Source: Dugong dugon | Taxonomy: Eukaryota > Chordata > Mammalia > Sirenia > Dugongidae | NCBI GenBank assembly: GCA_030035585.1 | Contig: CM057468.1 | Span: forward strand, 55,052,145-55,116,144 | Reading direction: 5' to 3' | Length of the DNA: 64,000 nt | Shown here: piece after piece, positions 21,161 through 34,019 of the stretch | Layout: every line of letters starts with the position of its first letter | Numbering within the stretch: the stretch's first letter is position 1 | Program-made: the position numbers and the translations under genes | The notes under the pieces: generated by a model | The model's input: the letters and a program-made list of their open reading frames with translations, nothing else | Databases searched by the model: none | Told to the model about the DNA's origin: nothing

Positions 21161-24100
21161 AACACCAACTTTCCTTTTAAAATCATGTAATTATTTTTAG
21201 TGTGATTTATCATGAGGGCTTTACTGATACTGAGCAATTCACTTGTTGGCAACTTGTTGACACTTTTTCTCACAGATACAAAGAAAGGCTAGCTTTCCAG
21301 TTTTGCTGATTCAGTCTTGTAGGAAAGTTTTGGTTTTTTTCTTTAAATTCTATCTAGTTTTATACTCTGTGTTCTGATTGGTTAAAATAAATACCTCTCA
21401 TAGACACATAAAACTAAAGTTGGGGAATGATGGTGATGTATAAATATACAATGCTAAAAAGGTCCATGGATTATTATAGTTAGTGAATAAGAAATATAAC
21501 TCTCTGAAATAATTGGACAAGCAGACTTCTCTTACTGACAAAGACTTAATTATGCCCTTGCAGGAACTTATGCTATCCTTGGTATTTTGTGGCTATTTAG
21601 AATCTACAAATAATTTAGCATTCAGCACAAAAATCAATAATAAGAAGAAATAAATGTAGACTTCAAGCATCTGTCCTTATAACTTATTTTTTAATAGAGC
21701 TCCTTTCACTTGCAAAATGCTGGATAAATCCCACTTTCTTTCAGGGATTGGACTCTACTACTTTCTTTCTCCTCTAGTCTGTATTGTCTTCAAGTCTTTG
21801 CTGCTACTAGATTTTTAGAAAATAGAAGGTACAAAATAAGCAAACCACAAGAACTGGCAGTAGCTAAAGAAAAATCAAATAGAAAAAGGAAGCAAAGGAA
21901 AACCAAAGCAAGCACTTAAATTCCAAGCCAAATAAACACACCTTCAATGATAGGAACATGCACACAAGGTTTAAAGTTAATGGATATCCCCCAAACCTTG
22001 TATATTAAGGTGAGAGAACATGTTTTCATTTTATTTAGAAGGGGATTATAACTTGAATGACCAGGGAAGAAAAAAGTATTTTGCTTGATTTCATCTAAGT
22101 TACGGTATAAAATGAGCTATATGAACTCTCCCAACAACTTGAGAGATTCTCTGATTTTACCTGTAGTTTGTCTCGTAATCAACATATCTATTGATAGTAG
22201 ATCTAAACATTGTTATTATTGGTTGTATTTCAGTGCTTTATAGTTGTCCATGGGCTTTCTTTTTTATTAACTTGTTTGCTTCTATAGATAGAACTTGAGA
22301 ATAGGTAAGGCAAATATTAAATAAACATTATTTGCTTTTACACATGAGGAAACAAATTTTTATATGTTACTAGTATAAGGTACATATTTGGTAAATTGCA
22401 CTAGAAATATCAATCATTATCTGCCCTCCCAACAGCTCCAGTTGAGCATATGACTCTACTTTATTACAGTCACAGCTAAATGCATCCATAGGTTGACCAG
22501 CTGTCTATCATGTCCTGTTGTGGCAAGTTCTAGAGACAAACACACAAAAAGAGGCACATTGCTTCCTTAGAAATTTGTAGTTAAGGCATTGAGGGGCCTG
22601 GATCAGTCAGAATTCATCCCTGGAGCTAACTGTTGATAATTCACAGTTGGGCTGGTAGTCGTGTTGGGCCATGGTAAAGGATGAGTCAACAGAGGAAGAT
22701 GATAAAAAACATTACATATTAAGCATATGCATAGAGAAAAATAAAGACAAATGAGAGTCTAGGCAGTTCTTGAAAAACTAAGTAATCTTGACTTCTAATC
22801 TTCCAGCTCCAGATCACAAGAGGCATAGCTATACTTCATTTTCTGTCCTAGGATTCTGGGATAGTTTTATATTCTTTACTAACATCTCTTTTATTTAGTT
22901 CATCTGAATACGGTTTTGCTTCTTGAAACCAAAGGAGCCTTGTCAGGAGTAATGACTTAGATTACCCAAGGCCAGTCACAGCATCACATGCAAAGGCCCA
23001 AGGTGACAAAACAACCAATATTACAGATCAAAAGAAAGCAATGTTATATAAGCCTGCACCATGCTAAATACTAAAGTCAATTTTTTTTGGTAAAGTTGAT
23101 GTTGGAGAAATAGCCACTGTTTTATTGAAAAGGGAAACGATATTTAACTGGACTCAACAATAAAATCAAGCTTAACTATTAAAGAATCCACAAGTAATAT
23201 CATGTCATTATTGTTCTTTTATTGTCCTGCGATTTTACCCATAAAGAATTATGTCAGTTAGGGAGCTGTGAGAATTATTCATGTTTCAATTATATACTTT
23301 GTATGATTATGTTTTAGAAAATTAGATATATTGAGACATATAAAACACAATGGGGATTTCCTAGAGTCTGGAAAAGCAAAATTTGCCTCTTTCACAACAG
23401 ATATAAAAAGCCCAGATAGGAGACTTAGCATTAATACTCAGGAATCATGCCTGTATCACCAACAAACAAAGCATTAACAAAGCCAACAGCACTTTAAGTA
23501 CATACGTGGTGAGTTTGTTCAGTGCTTTGATTTCCTGTCCCTGTCTTGGAATAAATTGAATTTGCCTCTGGATTTTCCCTAAGATTCCTCCAAAGTGTGT
23601 TTAAACATCTTTTGATGAAAAATTGTTGGCTATTTTTAAAAGAATATGTTTATTTATAAGAGTAAGATTAAGCACATGCATATTAATAAGCACAGAGCAA
23701 CTAAATTTGTTCCTATGCTAACCTTGAAAAGGGAAGACCATATCTATGCCGTGGCCCTAAATTTACCAGTGAATTATCCCGAGGCTTTTTGAGGACCTGT
23801 ACTGTATGATAAAAATGAGCCTAGTTTGGGTTTTGAAACTTCAGGTGATTACCTCCTTCCGCTTCCTGCTATTTGTGTTGGAAATGATAAGAACGCTTTG
23901 ATGAGATGTGTTACTTTCCACGACTTTTATTTCTTGATCTGTAAGGATTATAATCTCATTGTCCATCAACCCTGTGTTTTCTTTTTAGATATTAACATGA
24001 TAATTGGTTATTTAACATCTTTTAATTTCTTCGGAGAATTGCAGTCAGAGAAAAAAGCAAATATGACAAAACAAACCCAATAACATAGATACAGAATAAA

Positions 24101-24529
24101 AGAAATAGCCAAGAAATAAAGTAAAAGAATAATTATATTTTCACATGTCCTTACTGATGAAATCACGAAAAATTTTTTTTTACATAGTTAAGGCAAAAAC
24201 TGAACTACAGTGTGTTATACATAATTCCCATTAGTATCAGGAACTAAATCAGCTATTCCATCAGGATGTAAAATCAACCCCCACCTGTCTACCCTCACCC
24301 TAAGCTCTCAAAAAATTGTCAAGATGATCTTTGGGGAACACAGATGGGGTAACTGATGGCATTTTTATAATTTTAGCAATTTAACAATTTGGTCTTTGAG
24401 AAGAGTGCAGGACTTAAAGTCAAACCCTCATTCTGTGATGCAAATTCTATAAGACACTAGTTTATTACAAATTACAAATATTTAAACTCTCAGAAGCAAT
24501 ATAAATTTGAAATAAGTTCTTTGCAAAAG
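21161..24529. other. Long unassigned AT-rich stretch
   Basis: About 3.4 kb with no element I can name and no ORF with a domain. It is the longest transposon-poor interval of the window. A tataaaaag sequence at 23402 has no supporting promoter context. Confidence 0.5.
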
Positions 24530-25046
24530 TATTATATATCGTAGGAGTTAGTTTTCCACAATGTCCACAACAACCCCTTCCATTCCACATGCCCTTTTTA
24601 CAATGTGACTTTATCCTTTCAGCCATCAAAAGGTAGAGTCTTATTTCTCCTGTTCTTGAATCTGGCTTGGTGACATTGTTCTGACCAATAAAATGCAACT
24701 TCCAAGCGTAGGCCTTAAGGGGATTTGCAGACTCTGTTTTCATTCTTTTAGAAGTCAACCACTATATAAAGAAGTTTAGGCTACTCTATTGGAAAGATAT
24801 GAAAAGAGGCCCTGGAGCATAAGAAGGCCCACGGAGGAGAAAAGAGGGGTCCCAGATGACAGCAATAAAATTTGAATAAAGCCATCTTGGATGTTCCAGC
24901 CCCAGCTGAATTCCAGCTGAATGTGGCCAGATAAGAAACCTTAATCAACACTAAGTGGAGCAGAAAACTGCTTAGCGCAGCCAGTCCACAGAATTGTGAG
25001 AAATTAAATATCATTGTTGTTATGCAGCATTAGATAACTGATACAG
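24530..25046 (+). mobile_element. Old LTR, ERVL-MaLR type
   Basis: Contains ctgaccaataaaatgcaact, tgaataaagccatcttggat, a ccacagaattgtgagaaatt segment, and the end gcattagataactgatacag. This is the order found in MaLR-related LTRs. Subfamily unresolved. Confidence 0.65.
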
Positions 25047-25165
25047 GTATATTACACTTTAAAAAATAATTAACTTTTTAGGGAAGGGAGGTTTCATAAG
25101 AGAGCAATTGCAAATCACTCTATAGTAGGAAGTACTTAATAATTATACTTAGTGCAATGTTAGCA

Positions 25166-25736
25166 TATATATATTTTTATTGTGCTTTAAGTGAAAGTTT
25201 ACAGTTCAAGTTAGTTTCTTATACAAAAATTCATACACACATTGTTATGTGACCCTAGTTGCTGTCCCTATAATGTGACAGCACGTTCCTCCTTTCCACC
25301 CCAATTTTCCATGTCCATTCAACCAGCTCCTGTCCCTTTCTGCCTTCTCATCTCGCCTCCAGACAGGAGCTGCCCATTTACTCTCATATATCAACTTGAG
25401 CTAAGAAGCACACTCTTCACAAGTTTCCTTTTATATCTTATAGTCCAGTCTAATCTTCGTCTGAAGAGTTGGCTTTGGGAATGGTTTTTGTTTTGGGCTA
25501 AAAGAGAGTCTGGGGGCCATATCTTCCAGGGTCCCTCCAGTCTCAGTCAGACCATTAAGTCTGATCTTTTTACTAGAATCTGAGTTCTGCACCCCACTTT
25601 TTTCCTGCTCTGTCAGGGAGTCTCTGTTGTGTTCCCTGTCAGGGGGGTCATTGGTGGTAGCCGGGCGCCATCTAGTTCTTCTGGTCTCAGGCTGATGGCG
25701 TCTCTGGTTTATGTGCCCCTTTCTGTCTCTTGGGCT
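25166..25736 (-). mobile_element. 5'-truncated L1 (3'UTR only), L1-A subfamily
   Basis: A reversed 3'UTR starting tttattgtgctttaagtgaa, co-linear with 37610-38170. The target-site duplication atgttagca at 25157-25165 and 25737-25745 defines the insertion. No ORF2 sequence is included. Confidence 0.92.
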
Positions 25737-25753
25737 ATGTTAGCACGTATTAA

Positions 25754-25886
25754 CCAAAAAGCAACAACAACCTGTTGCCGTCAAGTCGACTACAACTCAT
25801 AGCAACCCAATAGGACAGAGTAGAATTACCCCATAGGGTTTCCAAGGAGCGGCTGGTGGATTCAAACTGCTGACCTTTTGGTTAAG
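25754..25886 (-). mobile_element. AfroSINE, 5'-truncated
   Basis: Minus-oriented from caacaacctgttgccgtcaa to ctgaccttttggttaag. The tRNA-like head beyond the B-box region is missing. It sits in the L2 end. Confidence 0.92.
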
Positions 25887-26103
25887 TGTTCAATAAATCT
25901 ATGTGGAATAAATGAAAGAGTGATTTGCCAACATGTTGATATTTTTTGTTGGCATATGTGTATATTGGATGTGTAGTTATAAAATACTTAAGTACTTACA
26001 TTTGAAAGTAGCTATTTTTTTATTATAAAACATCATGGCAAAAAATAGTTATGGGATAACTTTTAGGTGGTTGTGGTACAGATTACACACAAACACACAT
26101 ATT

Positions 26104-26487
26104 GTCTTAATTACCTAATGCTGCTGTAGCACAAATATCCTAAGTGGATGACTTTAAAGAACAGAAATTTATTTTCTCACAGTTCTGGAGGCTGAAAGTC
26201 CAAATCAAAGTCTCAGCTATGTTATTTCTTCCTTGTCGGTAGCCCCAGGCATTCCTTGGTTCCTTAGAGTTCCTTGACTTGTAGACAGTTCTCACATGAT
26301 GTCTATGCTCCTCTGTTGTCTCTGCTCATTCTACTTTTTTCATAACTTAGAAGCAATTAGATTTAGAATCCACTCTACTTGAGTATGACCTAATTAACGT
26401 AAAAAAATCCTATTTCAAAACAGGATCATATTTACAGGGCTTGGATTTCAGTATATATTTTAGGGGGTCACAATTCAATCCATAGCA
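26104..26487 (-). mobile_element. MLT1-type (MaLR) LTR
   Basis: Reversed LTR: tgtcttaattacctaatgct, then cagaaatttattttctcaca and a gttctggaggctgaaagtcc segment, closing gtcacaattcaatccatagc. Confidence 0.85.
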
Positions 26488-28169
26488 TATTTATATTCCA
26501 ACTTGTTACTTATCTGAATCCTTCCTTATATAAATGTATGCAATCAATAAAGTGACAATTTATTGACATCTAAACAACAGAAGATAGGAAATGATAACTA
26601 CTTGGTTTGGCTTATGGGGTATCCAATGATAATCTCATGGTGGTATTACCTGTGTCTCTTCGATAGACCAAGGATTAAATGTGTAAGAGAAAGAAGATAA
26701 GAGACAGAAGCCATTAAAAGAATTGTCCTGGGGATTCCCCAATCTTTGATTTTTTTTTTTTCCCCCCCATACTTTGTTAAGCAACAAGGAGCCTTCTAGA
26801 TTTCCCCAACATAGCAGCATTCTCAATTCTGTTCCCATACCTGAAAAAAGCAATTAGGAAACCTATGGGGCTCTCCCTGCAGGGAATAGGAGCTGAGATC
26901 CCCAACAGAAATGGGGACATTTAGTGGGAATTCACCCACTTCCAAGAGGGGGTGTCCCTCCTCACCTGGGGAATACCTGGGGTGTTACTCTCCTAATTCT
27001 AAACCAGTGGGGTGTTTGTGGATATACATGGAGTTTTTTGAATTTGTGATAGCGACTAAACTGCTCAGTGTTGCCTAGGTCTGCTTCTGACTTCAGATGA
27101 CAAAATCTCTTATTGTGGAATTGACCATAGCATTTGTTCTCTCTGGTCCAGCCATATGGTTCTTCAAAATCAACTGATCAGTTGTGAACTTCATGCTAGT
27201 TTCCATTTCTTCAAAGGCTCAATTAAGAGGAAAAATGAAAGAGAGAGAGAGAGAAGAAAGAAAGAGAGAGAAAGAGAGAAGGAAAGAAGGAAGAAGTCAA
27301 TTGAGAGATCAGTGAGTAGAAAGATTGATGAGTAATTTTAGTTTAGCTGTAGTTTCAGATTTAGTCGACTAGGCTGCTAAATCAAATCATTGACAATAAT
27401 CGTCAAATTATTTTCAATTTCTTTGCTAAATCCCCTAAATATGAATTCAAAACATCATATCTCTTTAATGTGTATTATTGCTGAGTTGTTTTGTGGCTTC
27501 ATCATGAAAGTCTGGTTTCAAAAAACGATATGAAAGTGAAGGTTCTCAGCAGAACTGTGAGGTCTCATCTAAAACCAGAAATAGAAAAAAGGATGAATAA
27601 TCCACCACAGAAAAAAAATGAAACCACTATATACAATATGACCTAACCTCTCCCCTCCCTCCCCCCAAAAAGTGGAAATGCATTTCATAATTTGTTGGAA
27701 GATTAAGGCACATATAGCAAGTGTATTTTGACCCCAAATTAGCTGAATTTCTTCTTGTTTCGGGTTTCAAAATGAAACACTTTTTATTGTAGCTCTGATG
27801 TAGAGTCCTTGAAACTGATAAACACTGCATGTTTTGCATTCACTGGGAAGATAGACAAATTCCTAAGTATTAATATAAACATAATTATGCTAACTCTAAA
27901 AGTTCCCAATGCTTCAACTACAGTACCATTTTATAACTGTTTTTTCTTTTCCACTAAAATGTTGGGGAAAAAAATGTCATTGATATAAATATCACTACAA
28001 AGAACTCTTCGTTGCGTACTTATAAGTTTAAAATTCCTGACATCATGACCTCATATTTTATGCATATTCATCTAACCACCAAATAATGAGGTATTGCATA
28101 GTAAAATCCTTGTTACAAGAAAACTTGATTTAGGGGGACAATATTTGGGGTCATTTCGTATGACCTGAT
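26488..28169. other. Mostly unassigned sequence
   Basis: No gene found. 26610-27060 is GC-richer and could be a worn LTR, but I cannot name it. Confidence 0.45.
27237..27296. repeat. (GA)n / (GAAA)n simple repeat
   Basis: About 60 bp of interrupted GA and GAAA units. Confidence 0.9.
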
Positions 28170-28300
28170 ACTTAAAAAGAAACTTTTAATTTAGACATAA
28201 TTTCAAATTTACAAAAGTTTGAAAATATAGCCCAAAATTTACCAGTTGCTTACATTTTGCTGTATTTGCACTCTGTTTCTCTTGTCTGTGTCTCTCTCTA

Positions 28301-28353
<53 letters not shown>

Positions 28354-28637
28354 TTTTTGAAAGAATTGAGAATTGCTTGAAAAGATTTTACCCTCTCTAC
28401 TCTTAAATGCTTTGGAGTATGTTTCCCCAGGACAATGACATTGTCTTATGTAACCACAATAAAATGATCAAAATCAGAAAATTGAACATTAATGCGATAC
28501 TCTTTTGTAATCCACTTTCCATATTCCAATGTTCTCAATTATCCCAATTAATGGACATCATCAATTCAATATGACATATTCATTTAGATATCAAGTCTCT
28601 TTAGTCTCCTTTGATGTGGAAGTTTTTCAGCATTCAC
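28170..28637 (-). mobile_element. Ancient L1M 3' region, piece 1
   Basis: Reversed L1M-type 3'UTR: gacataatttcaaatttaca, then cccaggacaatgacattgtc, cttatgtaaccacaataaaa and agtctctttagtctcctttg. It is interrupted at 28638 by L1-B and continues at 37085. Confidence 0.75.
28288..28353. repeat. (CT)n(CA)n microsatellite
   Basis: Compound run of CT then CA dinucleotides inside the L1M remnant. Confidence 0.92.
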
Positions 28638-28653
28638 TTTTTTTTTTTTTTTT

Positions 28654-29809
28654 ATTGTACTTCAGGTGAAGGCTTACAGAACAATAGTTTCTCATGAAAC
28701 AGAAGTACACATGTTGTTTTATGACATTGGTTAACAACCCCACAACATATCAACCTCTAACTTCTCAACTTTTTTTTTTTTTTGGTGAAAATACACATAA
28801 CCAAAGATACACCATTTCAAAAATGTCTACATTTCAGTTCAGTGACATTTACTACACTCTTCAAATTGTGCCGTTTTTCTCACTTAAGATGAAGGCTTAC
28901 AGAACAAAATAGTTTCTCATTTAACAGTTACTACAAATGTTGCCCTATGACAATGGTTAACAATCTCACAACACATCAACAATATCCTTACTCAACCTTG
29001 GGTTCCCTATCACCAGCTTCCTTGTCCCCTTCTGCCTTCTGGCCCTTGTCACTGGACTCCTGTACCTCGATAGTCTCATTTGGTTTTACGGGGCTGTCCA
29101 CTCCCAGGCTGAACAGTGAACCTCAGAGGTAACTTCACCACTGAGCTGAAAGGGTGTCTGGGGAACATACTCTCGGGGTTTCTCCAGTCTCCTTCAAGCC
29201 AGTAAATCTGGTCTTTTTTTTTGTGAGTTAGAATTATGCTCTACATCCTTCTCCAGCTCTGTCCAGAACCCTCTGTTGTGATCCTGGTCAGAGCAGTCAG
29301 TGGTGGTAGCCGGGCACCATCTAGCTGTACTGGACTCAGTCCGGTGGAGACCTTGGTAGCTGTGGACAATTAGTCCTTCGGACTAATCTCTTCCTTGTAT
29401 CCTGTTCTCTTCATTCTCCCTTGCTCCCAAAGGGATGAGACCAGTGGAGTATCTTAGATGGCCGCTCACAGGCTTTTAAGACCCCAGACACTACTCACCA
29501 AGGTAGAATGTAGAGCATTGTCTTTATAAGCTGTGTCATGCCAGTTGAGCTCGATGTTCCCCGAGACCATGGTCCCCACAGCCCTCCGCCCAGCAATTCA
29601 GTCCCTCAGGGAGTTTGGATGTGTCTATGGGGCTTCCATGACCTTTCCTTGTACAAGTTGTGCTAGTTTTCCCTGTATTGTGTACTGTCTCGCCCTTCAC
29701 CCAAGATACCACTTATCTATTGCTTATTTAGTATTTCCCCCCAACCCCTCCCATCCCTGGTAACCCACAAAGATTGTTACATTTTTTGTGTGAACTTTTT
29801 CATGGGTTT
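28654..29809 (-). other. L1-B 3'UTR
   Basis: Non-coding 3' region co-linear with 7702-8880. It includes the same internal duplication (gaaggcttacagaacaa units near 28670 and 28892). Confidence 0.85.
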
Positions 29810-32800
29810 TTACAGTAGAGGTCTCATACAATAATTGTCCTTTTGTGATGGACTTATTTCACTCAGCATAATGTCCTCCAGTTTCATCCATGTTATGAGA
29901 TGCTTCACAGATTCATTGTTGTTCTTTCTCGTTGCATAGTACTGCATTGTGTGTATGTACCATAGTTTGTTTATCCATTCATCTGTTGATGGGCATCTAG
30001 GTTGTTTCCATCGTTTTGCTATTGTGAACAATGCTGCCATGAACATAGGTGTGCATATGTCTATTCGAGTGACGAATCTTATTTCTCTAGGATATATTCC
30101 TAGGAGTGGAATTGCTGGATCTAGCTGGAAGCACCATATAACTTTCCAAAATGGTTGTATCATTTTGCATTCCCACCAGCAGTGCATAAGAATTCCCATC
30201 TCCCTGAAGCCCCTCCAACATTTGTTATTTCCAGTGTTTTTGATTCGTGCCAGTAATGCTGGGGTGAGATGGTATCTCATTGTGGTTTTAATTTGCATTT
30301 CTCTAATGGCTAGTGGTCGCGAGCATTTCCTCATGTGTCTGTTGGCCATTTGAATGTCTTCTTTGGTGAAGTGTCTGTTCGTTTCCTTTGCCCATTTTTT
30401 AATAGGATTATTTGTCTTTTTGTTGTAGAGGTGTTGGATTTTCTTGTAGATTATGGAGATTAGACCTTTGTATGACTTGTACTGTCCAAAATTTTTTTCC
30501 CAGTCTGTATGTTCTCTTTTTACTCTTTTGGTGAAGTCTTTTGAAGAGCATAGGTGTTTGATTTTTAGAAGATCCCGGTTATCTAGCTTGTCTATTGGGT
30601 TTTGTGCGTTGATGGTTATGGTCTGTATCCTGTTAATGCCATGTATTAAGGCCTGAAGTGTTGTCCGATTTTTTCTTCTATGAACTTTATAGTTTTAGGC
30701 TTTATATTCAGGTGTTTGATCCATTTTGAAGTAGTTTTTGTATACGGTGTGAGGTATGGGTCCTGTTTCATTTTTTTTAGATGGATATCCAGTTTTGCCA
30801 ACACCATTTCTTAAAAAGACTACCTTTTCCCCGTTTGATGGACTTTGGGACCTTGTCGAAGATCAGATGACCGTAGGTGGATGGATTTCCATCTGGGTTC
30901 TCAATTCTGTTCCATTGGTCAATGTATCTGTCATTGTACCAATACCAGGCTGTTTTGACTACTGTAGCTGTATAATACGTTCTGAAGTCAGGTAGTGTGA
31001 GTCCTCCAACTTTATTCTTCTTCTTCAATAGTGCTTTACTTATTTGGGGCTTCTTCCCTTTCCATATAAAGGAGATGATTATTTTTTCCATCTCTTTGAA
31101 GAATGTTGTTGGTATTTGGATCGGGATTGCATTGTATTTATAAATTGCTTTGGGTAGAATTGTCATTTTCACAATGTTGAGTCTGCCTATCCATGAGCAT
31201 GGTATGTTTTTCCATTTATGTAGATCCCTTTGGGTTTCTTGCAGTAGTGTTTTGTAGTTTTCTTTGTATAGGTCTTTTACATCCCTGGTCAGATTTATTC
31301 CTAAGTATTTTATCTTTTTAGGGGCTATTGAAAATGGTATTGTTTTCCTGATTTCCTTTTCATCGTTCTCCTTATTGGTGTATAGGAATCCGACTTATTT
31401 TTGAATGTTTATCTTGTATCCTGCTATTCTACTGAATCTTTCTATCCAGTAGGTTTCTCATGGAGTCTTTAGGGTTTTCTATGTATAGTATCATATCATC
31501 TGCAAACAGGGACAGTTTAACTTCTTCATTACCAGTTCGGATGCCGTTTATTTCTTTTTCTTGCCTTATTGCTCTAGCTAGAACTTCCAGCACAATGTTA
31601 AATAGGAGTGGTGATAAAGGGCATCCTCGTCTTGTTCCTGTTTTCAAGGAGAATGTTTTCAGCCTCTCTCCATTAAGAATGATGTTGGCCATAGGTTTTG
31701 CATAGATACCATTTATTATGTTGAGAAATTTCCCTTCTATACCTATTTTACTGAGAGTTTTTATCAGGAATGGGTGTTGGACTTTGTCAAATGCCTTTTC
31801 TGCGTCAATTGAGATGATCATGTGATTCTTTTCTTTCCTTTTATTTATATGGTGGATTACGTTGATTGATTTTCTAATGTTGAACCATCCTTCCATACCT
31901 GGTATGAGTCCTACTTGGTCGTGGTGTATTGTTTTTTTGATATGATGCTGAATTCTATTGGCTAGAATTTTGTTCAGAATTTTTGCACCTATATTCATGA
32001 GAGATATTGGTCTGTAATTTTCTTTTTTTGTGACATCTTTGCCTGGTTTTGGTTTCAACGTTATGCTGGCTTCATAAAATGAATTTGGAAGTGTTGCTTC
32101 CTCTTCTATGCTCTGAGATAGCTTGAGTAGTACTGGTACAAGCTCTTGTAAATGTTTTGTAGAATTCTCCAGTGAAGCCATCTGGGCCAGGGCTTTTTTT
32201 GGTTGGGAGTTTTTTTTATTACCTTTTCAATCTCTTCTCTTGTTATGGGTCTGTTCAGATTTTCAATATCACTTTGCTGTGGTTGGGGTAGGCTGTGTGT
32301 TTCTAGAAATTTATCCATTTCCTCTAGGTTTTCAAATTTGTTGGAGTATATTTTTTCATAATATTCTGTTATAATCCTTTTTATTTCAGTTGGGTCTGTT
32401 GTAATGTCCCCCATTTCATTTCTTATTTGGGTTGTGTCCTCTCCTGTTTTTCTTTTGTCAGTCTGGCCAGTGGTTTGTCGATTTTGTTGATTCTTTCAAA
32501 GAACCAACTTTTGGTTTTGTTGATTCTTTCTATTGTTTTTCTGTTCTCTATTTCATTTATTTCTGCTCTGATCTTTACTATTTCCTTTCTTCAGGTGGTT
32601 GTGGGTTTTTTTTGCTGTTCTCTTTCTATTTGTTTGAGTTCTGTAGTTAATGTTTTGATTTTGTCCCTTTCTTCTTTTTTGATATGTGCATCTATTGCTA
32701 TAAATTGTCCTCTGAGGATTGCCTTTGCTGTGTCCCAAAGGTTTTGGTTTGATGTGTTTTCATTCTCATTTGATTCTAGGAATTTTTTTATTCCATCTCT

Positions 32801-33750
32801 GATTTCTTCTATTCTTACTATTACTGTGTAAGCAGGGTATTATTCAGTTTCCGTGTAGTTGATTTTTTTTCCTTGCTCTTTCTGTTGTTAATTTCTACCT
32901 TGATGGCATTGTGTCAGAGAAGATACTTTGAATTATCTCAACGTTTTGGATCTTGTTGAGGATTGCTCTCTGGCCTAAGATATGGTCTATTCTGGAGAAC
33001 ATTCCATGTGCATTGGAAAAGAATGTGTACTTTGCAGCAGTTGAATGGAGTGTTCTATATATGTCTATGAGGTCAAGTTGGCTGATTGTGCCCTTTTGGT
33101 CTCCTGTATCTTTGCTGAGTTTCTTCTTAGTTGTTCTGTCTTTTACTGAGAGTGGTGTGTTGAAGTCTCCTACTATTATTGTGGACCTGTCAATTTCTCT
33201 TTTCAGTGTTGTTAGAGTTTGTTTTATGTATTTTGGAGCCCTGTCATTGGTGTGTAGATGTTTATTATGGTATGTCTTCATGATGGATCCTCCCCATAAT
33301 CATTATATAGTGTCCTTCTTTGTCTTTTATGGTAGATTTCGCTTTAAAGTCTATTTTATGAGAGATTAGAATTGCCACTCTTGCTCTTTTTTGATATTTG
33401 TTAGCTTGATATATTTTTTTTCCAACCTTTGACTTTTAGTAAATTCATATCTTTGTTTCTAAGGTGTGTCTACTGTAGACAGAATATTGATGGATCCTGT
33501 TTTCTTATCCATTCTGTCACTCTCCATCTCTTTATGGGCATTGAGTCCATTTACATTCAGTGTAATTATTGATAGATGTGGGTTTGTTGCTGTCATTTTG
33601 TAGTGCTTTTTTTTGTGGTGCTGATGTATTCTTTGTTCTTCTTACTCTCTTGTGCTGAGTTACTTTTGTTTGTGGATTTTTTTTCATTTATTTTGCTTTT
33701 GTAGGTTTTGTTTTTGCTGAGACTTTTATGTTTTTCCTCTTTTTTTTAAT
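29810..33750 (-). pseudogene. L1-B ORF2 (endonuclease-reverse transcriptase), broken
   Basis: ORF2 codes for the endonuclease and reverse transcriptase that copy L1 RNA into a nicked target. From N- to C-terminus, endonuclease pieces appear at 32895-33281 (STIIVGDFNTPL; SRIDHILG). The RT palm is in a 250-codon open stretch at 31429-32181, with [10 protein letters not shown] and the catalytic [10 protein letters not shown]. The thumb region is at 30777-31172. The C-terminal cysteine segment (NNKCWRGF, HCWWECK) is in 29810-30349. The pieces lie in different frames, so several indels and stops separate them. The extreme N-terminal limit is approximate. Confidence 0.92.
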
Positions 33751-34019
33751 GAGTATGTTTGTTAACTTTCTTTGTGGTTACCATAAATTTTACCCTTATC
33801 TTTCTAAGTTTGAAGCAGTCTACCATTACTTGGTATCACCTTGCATTCCTCTCCATTAGAAAGTTCTATACCTATGCCGATTATTCCTCTTTTATTGTTT
33901 TGATGTTGTTGTCATTTACTGATTAACTGCTCTGATTCCCTGTTGTATTTCTTTTGGTTTTGGATAGTCCTCGAGAGTTAATTTCCCAGATTGGTATCTG
34001 GCTGGTATGATCCTGCATC

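Larger units (their letters stand above)
25090..25925 (+). mobile_element. L2 3' end split by an L1 and an AfroSINE
   Basis: The L2-like tail is in three pieces: up to 25165 (cttagtgcaatgttagca), 25737-25753 (atgttagcacgtatta) and from about 25883 (tgttcaataaatctatgtgg). They join into a typical L2 3' end once the L1 and the SINE are removed. Confidence 0.6.

Noticed and set aside
23400-23440. TATA-like sequence tataaaaag as a promoter
   Set aside because: No initiator, GC context or downstream coding sequence; such strings are frequent in AT-rich DNA.
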